DNA from: Flammeovirgaceae bacterium UBA1842
GTDB lineage: Bacteria > Bacteroidota > Bacteroidia > Cytophagales > Cyclobacteriaceae
Direction: 5' to 3'
NCBI GenBank assembly: GCA_002338655.1
Contig: DDIU01000043.1
Coordinates: 1 to 48,829, forward strand
Length of the DNA stretch: 48,829 nt
Part shown: positions 33,837 to 42,852 of the stretch, in pieces
Layout: the number at the start of each line of letters is the position of its first letter
Numbering within the stretch: position 1 is the stretch's first letter
Notes under the pieces: model-generated
What the model saw: only the letters and a program-made list of their open reading frames with translations
What the model was told of the DNA's origin: nothing
Databases searched by the model: none
Made by a program: the position numbers and the translations under genes

Positions 33837-35249
33837 TTGAGATATACATTCATTTTAATCTTGCTGATCATGGCGGCATTATCCTGTCGACCTGAAGAAG
33901 AGAAGTTCACTTTAGATGCTTCTGCTTCTTTGAGGTTTTCAACGGATACTGTTTTCTTTGATACCCTGTTCACTTCATTAGGTAGTGTAACCAAAAGATT
34001 TAAAGTTTTTAATGACTCAAAAAATGCGGTGAATATCTCCGATATCTCACTGAATAGTGGGCAATCTTCCCCATTTTCCATATTTGTAAACGGATTGGCA
34101 GGCCCAAGTCTCCAAGATGTGAGGATATTGGGCCATGATAGTATTTTAGTATTGACTGAAGTTACTATTGATCCTAAAAATGAAAATTTGCCTTTTTTGG
34201 TCACCGACCAGATCAATTTTAAAACAAATGGCAATGATCAGAATATAAAGTTGGTGGCTTGGGGGCAGGATGCCAATTTCCTTCGCGACTCGGTGCTAAT
34301 CTGTAACACGACCTGGACAGCAGAAAAACCATACGTCCTATATAATTCTGTTTTTATTAATGAAGGATGTTCATTAACCATTGAAGAAGGTACTAAAATT
34401 TACTCCCATAACGGCTCATTTATTTTTGTTCAAGGATCGATCATTGCCAAAGGGACAGCTGAAAATCGAATTCTGTTTACCAATGATCGGTTTGATGGGA
34501 GTTTTGCTAATGCTCCCGGACAATGGGGGGGCTTGATATTTTTACTAGGCAGTAATAAGAACAGCATTAATTTCAGTGATATCCGAAATGCGGAAGTAGG
34601 TATTTATTTGGGCACACCCGATGATGATATGGATCCGGACTTGATTTTATCAAATACACGAATTGAGAATATGGGTGGAAACTCCATTATCCCTACCATC
34701 GATAGCCTAATACAACCGGGTTATGGTATTATTGCCATCACCTCCGATCTGTATGCCTATAATGTGTTGATCAATAATTGCCAGATTAATGTTGTGGCTA
34801 ATTTGGCAGGTGGCAACTACCGTTACGAACATTGTACTTTTGCGAATTATTCTGCGGACTTTTTTCGCCAAAATGAAGCCGTTGTTTTCTCGGATAATCT
34901 TGTGTTAGGCGATAATTCGGTGTTGCTGGCTGATTTGAATGCTACATTAACGAACTGTATCATTTGGGGCGATAGACGTGAAGAGGTTTTGATCAGCAAT
35001 TCTGAAGAAACCAATTTTAACCTCACATTCAACAATAATATTATAAGGAGCACCAATGGATTGCTAGAAACGGACAATTTTCTTAATGAGGATCCTAAAT
35101 TCTTTGACAGACGCGACTACGATTATTCATTGGATACCTTATCTCCAGCTAAAGATGCTGCCATACCTATAGGTATCTTAATAGATATGGAAGGTAATGT
35201 ACGTGATGCCAAACCTGACCTCGGGGCGTTGGAGCGCAAGGAAAATTAG
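33837..35249 (+). CDS. Parallel beta-helix lipoprotein
   Basis: A 470-residue lipoprotein with a TTG start: the frame is stopped upstream at 33825-33827 and the TTG at 33837 gives a proper signal MRYTFILILLIMAALSC with the lipidated Cys at residue 17. The next ATG would destroy the signal. Residues ~30-150 form a beta-sandwich-like region. From about 165 on there are repeated short strands and turns with N/D ladders (INEGCSLTIEEGTKIY, IRNAEVGIYLGTP, VLINNCQINVVANLAGG) typical of a right-handed parallel beta-helix, ending in DYDYSLDTLSPAKDAA. Related proteins in Bacteroidota are surface or periplasmic with no set role. It follows prfA by 29 bases. Confidence 0.78.
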   Translation: MRYTFILILLIMAALSCRPEEEKFTLDASASLRFSTDTVFFDTLFTSLGSVTKRFKVFNDSKNAVNISDISLNSGQSSPFSIFVNGLAGPSLQDVRILGHDSILVLTEVTIDPKNENLPFLVTDQINFKTNGNDQNIKLVAWGQDANFLRDSVLICNTTWTAEKPYVLYNSVFINEGCSLTIEEGTKIYSHNGSFIFVQGSIIAKGTAENRILFTNDRFDGSFANAPGQWGGLIFLLGSNKNSINFSDIRNAEVGIYLGTPDDDMDPDLILSNTRIENMGGNSIIPTIDSLIQPGYGIIAITSDLYAYNVLINNCQINVVANLAGGNYRYEHCTFANYSADFFRQNEAVVFSDNLVLGDNSVLLADLNATLTNCIIWGDRREEVLISNSEETNFNLTFNNNIIRSTNGLLETDNFLNEDPKFFDRRDYDYSLDTLSPAKDAAIPIGILIDMEGNVRDAKPDLGALERKEN

Positions 35250-35337
35250 TGTAAGAATTTTGATTTCTCTGTAGAGATGACTTAGTTAAGGCTATTGATG
35301 ATTACAAGAATTAGACTATTTTTACTAAAAAAAAGCG

Positions 35338-35922
35338 ATGGACAAGATTAAAAAATATATTCCCTGGATAGTAGTACTCTTATTGGTGCTTTGGATTTTC
35401 CAATCTTACAACGGATTGGTAAACAAAGAAGAAGCCATTGAAGGGCAATGGGCACAAGTAGAAAACGTTTATCAAAGACGTGCGGACCTGATTCCGAATT
35501 TGGTAAATACTGTGAAGGGTTATGCCAACTTCGAGCAAGAAACCTTAACAGGAGTCATTGAGGCTAGATCAAAAGCTACATCCATCAATGTAGATGCGGG
35601 CAACTTATCCCCAGCTGCTATAGCTAATTTTCAAAAAGCCCAAGAAGGATTGAGTGGTGCATTATCCCGCCTGATGGTGACGGTAGAAAGGTATCCTGAA
35701 CTAAAGGCCAATCAGAATTTCCTTGAACTGCAATCGCAATTAGAGGGTACTGAAAACAGAATAGCCGTTGAAAGAAAACGATTCAACGATAACGTTCAAA
35801 ACTTCAATGCCACTATCAGAAGAATACCTGGAAGTATCATTGCAAGTATTACTGGCTTTGAGCGTAAGGGATATTTCGAAGCAGATGCTGGAGCTGATAA
35901 AGTACCGGAAGTCAAGTTTTAA
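35338..35922 (+). CDS. lemA: LemA-family membrane protein
   Basis: A 194-residue protein with an N-terminal transmembrane helix (IPWIVVLLLVLWIFQSY) and the LemA helical domain: NKEEAIEGQWAQVENVYQRR, then ADLIPNLVNTVKGYANFEQE and ERYPELKANQNFLELQSQLEGTENRI (given by its first and last parts), and RIPGSIIASITGF. LemA proteins are small envelope proteins often located beside TPM-domain (YgcG) genes, and their role is unsettled. No such neighbour is present here. A strong intrinsic terminator follows 17 bases after the stop. Confidence 0.92.
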   Translation: MDKIKKYIPWIVVLLLVLWIFQSYNGLVNKEEAIEGQWAQVENVYQRRADLIPNLVNTVKGYANFEQETLTGVIEARSKATSINVDAGNLSPAAIANFQKAQEGLSGALSRLMVTVERYPELKANQNFLELQSQLEGTENRIAVERKRFNDNVQNFNATIRRIPGSIIASITGFERKGYFEADAGADKVPEVKF

Positions 35923-35938
35923 TTATTGCTAGCAATTA

Positions 35939-35974
35939 GAGGTCTGTGTCATCACAGGCCTCATAGTTTTTTAA
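35939..35974 (+). terminator. Intrinsic terminator of lemA
   Basis: GAGGTCTGTG (35939-35948) pairs with CACAGGCCTC (35953-35962) around TCAT with one G-T wobble, and the stem is followed by ATAGTTTTTT. A perfect 12-base palindrome ATTGCTAGCAAT (35925-35936) lies just before it. Confidence 0.85.
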
Positions 35975-35997
35975 TATTTCTATTTTTCAATGTACCC

Positions 35998-36243
35998 CTC
36001 TGTGCTTCTCAGTTTTCTGCGGTTAGTTAAAGATTGCCTGATGCCTCATTCCTCGCAATGGCTATCTCACAATTGTGTGTAGTTCACGCCTTAACCCTTT
36101 GACCTACATTGGAACGTCTCTGTGCCTCTCTGTTTACTCAGTGGTAAGTCAAGAATAAGTTAATCGTACCTCATTCCTCACAATCACCATATCACTATTG
36201 AGTATAGTACACCCGTTTAACCCTTTGACTTACATTGGTTAAA
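35998..36243. repeat. Tandem duplication of the murF-alr gene end (~120-126 bp period)
   Basis: Two diverged units follow each other: CTCTGTGCTTCTC (35998) versus CTCTGTGCCTCTC (36118), CCTCATTCCTC (36044) versus (36169), and TTAACCCTTTGACCTACATTGG (36091-36112, 22 bases, first 20 TTAACCCTTTGACCTACATT) versus the coding end at 36217-36238. The second unit contains the real last codons of the fusion gene. The first is a non-coding relic with a changed stop context. Confidence 0.65.
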
Positions 36244-38624
36244 ATCTCATAAGGAATGGTGCCTATATTATGGGCCAATTCTTTAATAGAAAGATGCTTT
36301 CCAAATATTTCAACACTATCACCTTCTTTGGCTTCTATTCCTGTTATGTCGATCATAGTCATGTCCATGCACACATTTCCAATAACTGACACTCGTTGCC
36401 CATTAATCCAAACTACACCTTTGCCATTGCTAAAAGCCCTGGTGAATCCATCAGCATAACCTATAGCTATAGTGGCTATTGTTAATGGTTTATCAGCCTT
36501 GCCCTTTCGCCCATAACCTATCGTTTCGCCTTTTTTCACCGTTCTGATCTGTGAAATTACTGTTTTTAGTACACCAATAGGCTCTAGTTTTAGCTGCTCA
36601 TCAGAGTTATTAGCGTCAAGTCCATACAATCCGATGCCTAAACGTACCATATCAAAATGGTATTCAGGAAATCGGAGAATACCTGGAGAATTAACCAAAT
36701 GCCGCATAGGATGTGTATTGATGCCGGTTACTAACTTCTCATATAACCTATTATATTTGGCTGCTTGTTCGTGTGAAAATGCATTGTGATTTTCTTCATC
36801 TGCGCCTGCCAAATGACTGAAGATACTTTTAACGGTAATATTGGTATTGGCATTAAGCAGTTCGATTAACTCATCTAATTCACTTTCTTCAAACCCGAGT
36901 CGTTTCATGCCTGTTTCTAACTTGATGTGAATGGCAGCCTTTCGTCCATTTAAAAACGTGATAAACTTTTTTAAGAGGCTGATATTGAACATCTCGGGTT
37001 CCATGCTGTACTTTACGAGCCCATCAAAACTTTCCTCGTTGGGGTTCATCACCATTATAGGAAGGTAAACCCCATTTTCACGAAGTGTAACCCCTTCATC
37101 GGCATAAGCCACCCCAAGGTAGTCGACCCGGTGATATTGCATCAAATTAGCTATTTCAAAACTTCCACTACCATAGGCAAAGGCCTTTACCATTACCATT
37201 ATTTTGGTGTTGGCACTCACCTTTGATCTATAAAAATTTAGATTATTGGTGAGGGCATTAAGGTTGATCTCCAGAACCGTTCCGTGTATCTTTTCTTCCA
37301 GTACTTTAACTATTTTCTCAAAGGTGAAAGTCCGGGCACCTTTTACCAGAATTAGGGCTTTGGACAGATCCAACGTTTCAAAATTCTTTAAAAATTCCTC
37401 TGTTGAAGGGAAGAATATAGCCGATTTGGGGAATAAATGCTTATTGTTTGATAAAGTTGGCCCTATACCGATGAATTCATCAATATCCGCTGAATCCAAT
37501 ATTTCAGCTACATTACTGTACAGCACTTCCTCCGAGAGTCCAGATTGTAAAATATCCGATAGGATAACCACCTTTCGATCATTCAGTTTTTGCTGGGAAA
37601 GAAACTCTGCTGCCTGTTGCAGGCCCCCCAGATCATTGTTGTAAGAATCGTCAATCAAATGACTGTTCCCCACGGCTTTTTTAAGCTCAAGCCGCATACT
37701 CAAATGGGTCAATTTCGAAATCCGTTCCTGAATTGTAGAATGATCGAACCCCTCATAAAGCATGTAAGCAATGCAATGTTTGCAGTTTTCTATTGACGCA
37801 CTGTCAGAAAAAGGTAATTTAATGTGATATTGTTGTTGTAGGTACTTTATTGATATTACAGTGGCTTCTGATGCGGTTTTTTCATCCAATAGCTGTACCT
37901 GACATCGCTCGGATTGCCCCCAGCAAATGGATTTATCTTTTAGTTTATCATAAATTAGATCATCATCACCATTGAAAATAACTCTTTCTGCAGACTTAAA
38001 GAGCTTTAATTTTTCATCCAATTTTTGTTCTCTATATTCAAACCCTTCATCATGGGCTGCCCCAAGGTTCGTAAATATGCCAACTGTGGGTTTAATAATA
38101 TTGGCCAATCTTTCCATTTCATTAGGCAAGGAGATCCCGGCTTCAAAAATGGCCAGATCATGATGAGTACTCAATGACCAGACAGAAAGCGGCACCCCAA
38201 CTTGTGAATTGTAACTATGGGGGCTCCTTGCTATTTTATAAAAAGGTGATAAACAATTAAAAAGCCATTCTTTGACAATGGTTTTTCCATTACTTCCTGT
38301 AATGCCTATTACTGGGATATGAAACTGCTCCCGATGAAATGCACTAACCTTTTGAAGTGCCTCAATGGCACTATCAACAACGATAATGTTAGCTTTACCT
38401 TCAATTACAATTTCCCTTTCAACCACAAACTGCCTAACCCCTTGATCATAAAGCTCTTGAAGGAAGCTATGCCCATCATGGTGAGGCCCCGATATCGCAA
38501 AAAATAATGCCCCTTGAGTAATAAATGGTTTTCTGCTATCAACAACCAATGTTCTGATTTGATCATTGAAATTCAACGATAAAATCTTCCCTTTGATAAT
38601 ACTTGTCAGTGTTTCAAATTTCAT
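36195..38624 (-). CDS. Bifunctional MurF ligase - alanine racemase
   Basis: An 809-residue fusion for wall precursor synthesis. The N-terminal ~440 residues are MurF-like, adding D-Ala-D-Ala to UDP-MurNAc-tripeptide, with the ATP loop GITGSNGKT (about 106-114) and LIDDSYNNDLGG. The rest is an alanine racemase that makes D-Ala: the PLP lysine in VKAFAYGSG (about residue 480), RLGIGLYG, and the catalytic Tyr of IGYADGF. The fusion is a recognised feature of Bacteroidota. The MurF half uses GKTIVKEW, as in that lineage. Its start overlaps the end of the GNAT gene by four bases, and csaA lies just upstream, so the three form a compact unit. The end of the gene is duplicated downstream (35998-36243). 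Confidence 0.95.
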   Translation of the reverse strand: MKFETLTSIIKGKILSLNFNDQIRTLVVDSRKPFITQGALFFAISGPHHDGHSFLQELYDQGVRQFVVEREIVIEGKANIIVVDSAIEALQKVSAFHREQFHIPVIGITGSNGKTIVKEWLFNCLSPFYKIARSPHSYNSQVGVPLSVWSLSTHHDLAIFEAGISLPNEMERLANIIKPTVGIFTNLGAAHDEGFEYREQKLDEKLKLFKSAERVIFNGDDDLIYDKLKDKSICWGQSERCQVQLLDEKTASEATVISIKYLQQQYHIKLPFSDSASIENCKHCIAYMLYEGFDHSTIQERISKLTHLSMRLELKKAVGNSHLIDDSYNNDLGGLQQAAEFLSQQKLNDRKVVILSDILQSGLSEEVLYSNVAEILDSADIDEFIGIGPTLSNNKHLFPKSAIFFPSTEEFLKNFETLDLSKALILVKGARTFTFEKIVKVLEEKIHGTVLEINLNALTNNLNFYRSKVSANTKIMVMVKAFAYGSGSFEIANLMQYHRVDYLGVAYADEGVTLRENGVYLPIMVMNPNEESFDGLVKYSMEPEMFNISLLKKFITFLNGRKAAIHIKLETGMKRLGFEESELDELIELLNANTNITVKSIFSHLAGADEENHNAFSHEQAAKYNRLYEKLVTGINTHPMRHLVNSPGILRFPEYHFDMVRLGIGLYGLDANNSDEQLKLEPIGVLKTVISQIRTVKKGETIGYGRKGKADKPLTIATIAIGYADGFTRAFSNGKGVVWINGQRVSVIGNVCMDMTMIDITGIEAKEGDSVEIFGKHLSIKELAHNIGTIPYEILTNVSQRVKRVYYTQ

Positions 38625-39496
38625 ATTGGCATAATCATTTCATACTGATCTACTTGATTTTCAAACCCAAGGCTTTCAAAGAAGTGCTTTGTACCTTCTG
38701 ACTCATTGTTAACATTAATAATGGTAAGTGACTTATGATTACTTGTTTGATAAATATAGTTGATAATAGCAGACCCAACCCCTTTTCTACGCATGTTGGG
38801 GTCTATGCCTACCTGGCTAATCCTGCCGAATGAAGGTTGGTAAATGGCGTAACCGATGCATTGGTCTTGATGACGGGCTTCTATGATAGTTTCATTGGCC
38901 AAATTATCTGTAATCATTCGTGAAGAGTCCAGAAAACTTGGGGGGAAATCATTGAATTTTTCATAAACATCCCAGTTTGGATATTTAACGGAAATCAATT
39001 CATCGATACTTGTATTTTCTTTTTTCTTAAGCTTTAGGGCTTTTTTTGAAAGGTTGAAACATTTAAAAAATTTTGTTTTTTCAAAGCCAATACTTTCATA
39101 GGCTTTTATTGCACGTGCATTAGAAGTGAGCACTTCCAACACACATTGTTTGATTTTTTTTTCTTTTAATAAAGGTATTAGGTGCGCATACATGCGAGCG
39201 GTGAGCTGGTTGCCCCTATATCGTGGCCGTACTCCGGTGCCCCCATTGTAGGAAGTCAGTTTTCCTTCATAATAATTGACAGCGGAAAATATAAATCCTG
39301 CCATGGCACCATCATAGCTAAACGCTCCTGCCGAAAGATGAAAGTCTATTTTTAACTTTTGTACAAATTTTCTTACAAACTGCTCTTTTGTGAGCTTAAA
39401 GGGCAAGGGGTAATCAGAGAAGGCATCAATAAATGTGATGTACATTTCTGTCAGATCCAGAGGTTTGAGTGGCTTGATATAGACGGAGTCTGACAT
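38621..39496 (-). CDS. Tandem GNAT N-acetyltransferase
   Basis: A 291-residue protein with two GNAT folds. The first (about 5-150) has GTGVRPRYRGNQLTARMYAH, an acetyl-CoA-binding motif A, then TSNARAIKAYESIGF. The second (about 165-290) has VGIDPNMRRKGVGSAIINY and NNESEGTKHFFESLGFE. Both loops keep the R/Q-x-x-G-x-G/A pattern, so both may bind CoA. The substrate is unknown. It ends four bases inside the start of the MurF-Alr gene, suggesting translational coupling, and begins three bases after the csaA stop. A wall-related role is suggested only by position. Confidence 0.85.
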   Translation of the reverse strand: MSDSVYIKPLKPLDLTEMYITFIDAFSDYPLPFKLTKEQFVRKFVQKLKIDFHLSAGAFSYDGAMAGFIFSAVNYYEGKLTSYNGGTGVRPRYRGNQLTARMYAHLIPLLKEKKIKQCVLEVLTSNARAIKAYESIGFEKTKFFKCFNLSKKALKLKKKENTSIDELISVKYPNWDVYEKFNDFPPSFLDSSRMITDNLANETIIEARHQDQCIGYAIYQPSFGRISQVGIDPNMRRKGVGSAIINYIYQTSNHKSLTIINVNNESEGTKHFFESLGFENQVDQYEMIMPI

Positions 39497-39499
39497 GCC

Positions 39500-39838
39500 T
39501 CAAATCAATTTAGCACCATTTGGGGTATTTTTATCCGGAACGGCTAAGACAATATCCCCTTTTTCATCTGGAAACCCCGTTACTAAAACCTGCGAAAGAA
39601 CAGGGCCAATCTGCTTTTCAGGAAAATTGATGACTCCTATCACTTGCTTGCCCAGCAGGTCATCCTGACTATAGTGCTTAGTGATCTGGGCACTTGATTT
39701 TTTAACACCAATTTCGTCACCAAAGTCAACCCACAACTTATAAGCTGGTTTTCTGGCTTCAGGAAAGTCTTCCACACGCATAATAGTGCCGACCCGAAGT
39801 TCCACTTTTTCGAAGTCACTCCATGAAATTTGCTCCAT
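39500..39838 (-). CDS. csaA: tRNA-binding protein CsaA-like
   Basis: A 112-residue OB-fold protein. The core DFEKVELRVGTIMRVEDFPEA, the KKSSAQITKHY segment and the end FPDEKGDIVLAVPD are as in CsaA, a tRNA-binding-domain protein reported to have export-related chaperone activity in Bacillus. The frame continues upstream to 39895, but the first 19 residues of that version are hydrophobic and unlike the family. The ATG at 39838 (MEQISWSDF) is the expected start. It heads the run csaA, GNAT, murF-alr. Confidence 0.9.
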   Translation of the reverse strand: MEQISWSDFEKVELRVGTIMRVEDFPEARKPAYKLWVDFGDEIGVKKSSAQITKHYSQDDLLGKQVIGVINFPEKQIGPVLSQVLVTGFPDEKGDIVLAVPDKNTPNGAKLI

Positions 39839-39945
39839 AGTTTCAATTTTAATGCAATTAACAAAAATAAGGTACATCACTAACAATTGGCGCAATAACC
39901 TTTTACAATTTATTGCGTATATTAGGGCACTCGGAAATTTCGGAA

Positions 39946-40362
39946 ATGTACAAAACCAACTACACCTTAAATATATTAACTCTTACTATAGGAGGATTAT
40001 TATGTTTAATGTTTACGTCTGTTAATGCCCAGGAGCTGCCTTTCAGTCCGAATGAAAACCATAGTCCTGATTATAACCCTAACATAATTTACGAGCAACC
40101 AGTAGAGCAAACAGATAACAATAGTTACGAAATGAGGCCACTGGAAATTCAAAACAGGCCGACTCGAAGTACGGTTACTAAACCAAAGGAAAATACCAAG
40201 ACAGAGAAAAAGGAAAAGGCGACCGAGGAAAAGAAAACCTCTTCAGGCCCTACACCTACCTATGAGAATGCAAACAATGATGGCTCAGAGTCTGTTCTTT
40301 CATTTAATTTCCTTTTTTATATGATTCAAAAATTCAAATTCACTGATGTCGTTGATCAGTAA
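39946..40362 (+). CDS. Secreted low-complexity hypothetical protein
   Basis: From the ATG at 39946 (MYKTNY) the protein has 138 residues; an upstream ATG at 39913 would add eleven that do not fit a signal peptide. The signal ends TSVNAQE. The mature part is Pro/Asn/Lys/Glu-rich and probably disordered (PKENTKTEKKEKATEEKKT), ending in a hydrophobic patch LSFNFLFYMIQKFKF. Family unknown. It sits 81 bases upstream of the TonB receptor start on the same strand, so it may be a companion of the receptor, though the Fur-type site lies between them. Confidence 0.55.
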   Translation: MYKTNYTLNILTLTIGGLLCLMFTSVNAQELPFSPNENHSPDYNPNIIYEQPVEQTDNNSYEMRPLEIQNRPTRSTVTKPKENTKTEKKEKATEEKKTSSGPTPTYENANNDGSESVLSFNFLFYMIQKFKFTDVVDQ

Positions 40363-40396
40363 TTTGTAAGCCCCTTACCGTTCATAATTTTTTATT

Positions 40397-40411
40397 TGCA
40401 ACATTGTTGCA
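40397..40411. promoter_or_regulatory. Fur/Zur-type 7-1-7 palindrome before TonB receptor
   Basis: TGCAACATTGTTGCA is a perfect 7-1-7 inverted repeat 32 bases upstream of the chosen start at 40444. It is followed by more half-sites (TTGCATTTATTGCA at 40408-40421, then ATTTGTGGCAAAT). The geometry is that of Fur-family (Fur, Zur) operators, so metal-dependent repression of the receptor is likely. Confidence 0.6.
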
Positions 40412-40443
40412 TTTATTGCACATTTGTGGCAAATATTGAATTA

Positions 40444-42852
40444 ATGAGAGCAATAGCAGTCTTAGCACTAGTCGTTTTACCTTTTATAGCCAAGTCACAA
40501 AACAGCTTTAAAGGTACGGTATCTGACGAATCCAACAACGAGTTACTTTTTGGAGCAACAATTTACATTACTGACTTAAAAACGGGGTCGGCAACAGATA
40601 TGAATGGCCATTATGAGATTGGATCACTTCCGACCGGTAAATTTTTAGTGGAGATTCGTTTTGTTGGCTATGCCGCAAAATCACAATATGTGCAGATAGC
40701 TGGTGAAACCATTCAAAATTTTAAGCTTTCAGCATCAGCAACAGAGTTAAACAATGTGGTTATAACGGGGGTTTCGGTAGCTACTGAAGCAAGACAAAAT
40801 CCTGTAGCTACCTCGTTTGTGGATAAAGAAGAATTAGAATCATCAGCATCTACCAATATTGTAGAGTCGTTAGCCAGTAAACCAGGCATTACCCAAATAT
40901 CAACAGGCCCAGCTATTGGCAAACCCGTTATTCGAGGACTAGGCTACAATAGAATTGTGACCCTCAATAATAATATCAAACAAGAAGGCCAACAATGGGG
41001 CGATGAGCACGGCATTGAGATAGACGAATATTCTATTGATAAGGTAGAAATAATTAAAGGGCCGGGCAGTCTTATGTACGGATCAGATGCAATGGCAGGA
41101 GTAATCAACTTTCTTCCTCCCAACCCAGTTAATTTGGGGAAGATTGTAGGTGAAGCTACGGCCAATTATCAAACCAATAATCAGCAGCAGGGCTATTCCT
41201 TAATGAATGCAGGTAATAAGAATGGCATAAACTGGCGGTTAAGATCCAGTTATAAATTGGGGGGCAATTTCAAAAACCCGGAAGACGGGAAAGTATATAA
41301 TAGTGGTTATGAGGAGTTCAACGTAAATGGCTATGTAGGCATTAATAAGAAATGGGGTTATTCCCACCTAAATTTTAGCCGGTTTGCTCAAAAGGTGGCC
41401 ATACCTGAAGGCGAGCGGGATGCTCAAGGAAATTTTATCCGCCAATTTAATAGCAATGGCACCTTGGACGAACGCACGGTCACAAATGATGATTTGGATG
41501 GGTATCAGATAGATTTTCCCCATCAGAAGATTCATCATTATATGATTTCTACCTCTAACAATTTTATTATCGGTGATTCCCGACTGTCATTTAACCTAGG
41601 GTATCAACAAAATTTACGTGACGAATTTGCCAACCCAATAGACCCTAATGAAACAGAATTGAGCATGGATTTAAAAACCATAAGTTATGATGCCAAATAC
41701 CATCTTCATGACTTTGGTGAGTGGGAAACTACAGTAGGGTTTTCTGGCCAGTTTCAGAATAATACAAACAATGGAGTAGAGTATCTTATTCCTGATTATG
41801 ATATGAAGGACATCGGCTTTTTTGCAGTCAGCCACAGTACATTTGAAAAGTTTAATTTAAGTGGTGGTTTGAGATATGACATTAGGCAAATAAAGGGTGA
41901 AAATCTATACCTAAATGATCAAGAGCAGCCAGTTGAAGCGGGTGACCCCAATGCAGAATTAAAGTTTCAATCCTTTGATAAATCTTTTTCAAACCTGGTA
42001 GGAAGTATAGGATTATCGCATAGGGTTTCTAGCAAATTCTTGTGGAAACTGAATGTTTCGAGAGGCTTTAGGGCTCCGAATATAGCTGAGTTGGGTTCAA
42101 ATGGAGAGCATGAGGGTACATTTAGATATGAATTGGGAAATTCCAATTTAAGTTCGGAAACAAGTACCCAAACCGATTTAGGATTGGACATACAAGCCGA
42201 ACATGTTTCAATAATACTTAACGGATTTACAAATATTATCAATGACTATATTTATCTACAAAAACTGACCAATTCCGCAGGACAGGATTCCCTTAGAGGG
42301 GAAAATAACGCCATAGCGGTTTATCAATATACGCAAGGTAATGCATTACTCTATGGAGGGGAATTTATGATTGATTTGCATCCACACCCATTAGATTGGC
42401 TTCATTTTGAAAATTCTTTTGCCATGACCATTGGTAAACTGTCGAATCAACCAGATTCCATGAAATACACACCTTTCCAGCCAGCACCTACCTTAAGATC
42501 TGAGCTAAGGGGCGATTTTAAAAATCCAGTTTCGGGAATAAGCAAAGTATTCGTCAAACTGTTTTATGAATATAAATTTGATCAAAACAGAATATTTAGC
42601 GCTTTCAATACGGAAACGGAAACACCGGCCTATGGTCTGCTAGGAATTGGAATTGGAGCTGATTTTGTTAATAGGAATAAGCGGAAACTATTTTCACTAT
42701 ACCTGACTGGAAATAACCTGACCGATGAAATATATCAAGATCACTTAAGTAGGTTGAAGTATGGGCCTATCAATACCAATACAGGCAATCAAGGGATTTT
42801 TAATGCAGGAAGAAATGTGAGTTTTAAACTTGTGGTGCCACTAACTTTTTAG
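40444..42852 (+). CDS. TonB-dependent receptor, probably metal-related
   Basis: An 802-residue outer-membrane receptor from the ATG at 40444, which gives a clean signal ending AKSQ; an earlier ATG at 40396 adds 16 unlikely residues. A CarboxypepD_reg-like domain (about 20-105, LLFGATIYITDLKTG) precedes the plug (about 115-235) with KPVIRGLGYNRI, QEGQQWGDEHG and the ending EIIKGPGSLMYGSDAMAGVINF (first part EIIKGPGSLMYG). The QxGDEHG plug segment is one that I associate with zinc/metal-type receptors (ZnuD-like). The barrel ends VVPLTF. The Fur-type palindrome upstream supports metal regulation. The ligand is not proven. Its stop overlaps the convergent HisA-like gene by four bases. Confidence 0.88.
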   Translation: MRAIAVLALVVLPFIAKSQNSFKGTVSDESNNELLFGATIYITDLKTGSATDMNGHYEIGSLPTGKFLVEIRFVGYAAKSQYVQIAGETIQNFKLSASATELNNVVITGVSVATEARQNPVATSFVDKEELESSASTNIVESLASKPGITQISTGPAIGKPVIRGLGYNRIVTLNNNIKQEGQQWGDEHGIEIDEYSIDKVEIIKGPGSLMYGSDAMAGVINFLPPNPVNLGKIVGEATANYQTNNQQQGYSLMNAGNKNGINWRLRSSYKLGGNFKNPEDGKVYNSGYEEFNVNGYVGINKKWGYSHLNFSRFAQKVAIPEGERDAQGNFIRQFNSNGTLDERTVTNDDLDGYQIDFPHQKIHHYMISTSNNFIIGDSRLSFNLGYQQNLRDEFANPIDPNETELSMDLKTISYDAKYHLHDFGEWETTVGFSGQFQNNTNNGVEYLIPDYDMKDIGFFAVSHSTFEKFNLSGGLRYDIRQIKGENLYLNDQEQPVEAGDPNAELKFQSFDKSFSNLVGSIGLSHRVSSKFLWKLNVSRGFRAPNIAELGSNGEHEGTFRYELGNSNLSSETSTQTDLGLDIQAEHVSIILNGFTNIINDYIYLQKLTNSAGQDSLRGENNAIAVYQYTQGNALLYGGEFMIDLHPHPLDWLHFENSFAMTIGKLSNQPDSMKYTPFQPAPTLRSELRGDFKNPVSGISKVFVKLFYEYKFDQNRIFSAFNTETETPAYGLLGIGIGADFVNRNKRKLFSLYLTGNNLTDEIYQDHLSRLKYGPINTNTGNQGIFNAGRNVSFKLVVPLTF

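Noticed and set aside
40396..40443. Upstream ATG at 40396 as start of the TonB receptor
   Set aside because: It overlaps the Fur-type palindrome and adds a Cys-rich stretch before a complete signal peptide that starts at 40444.
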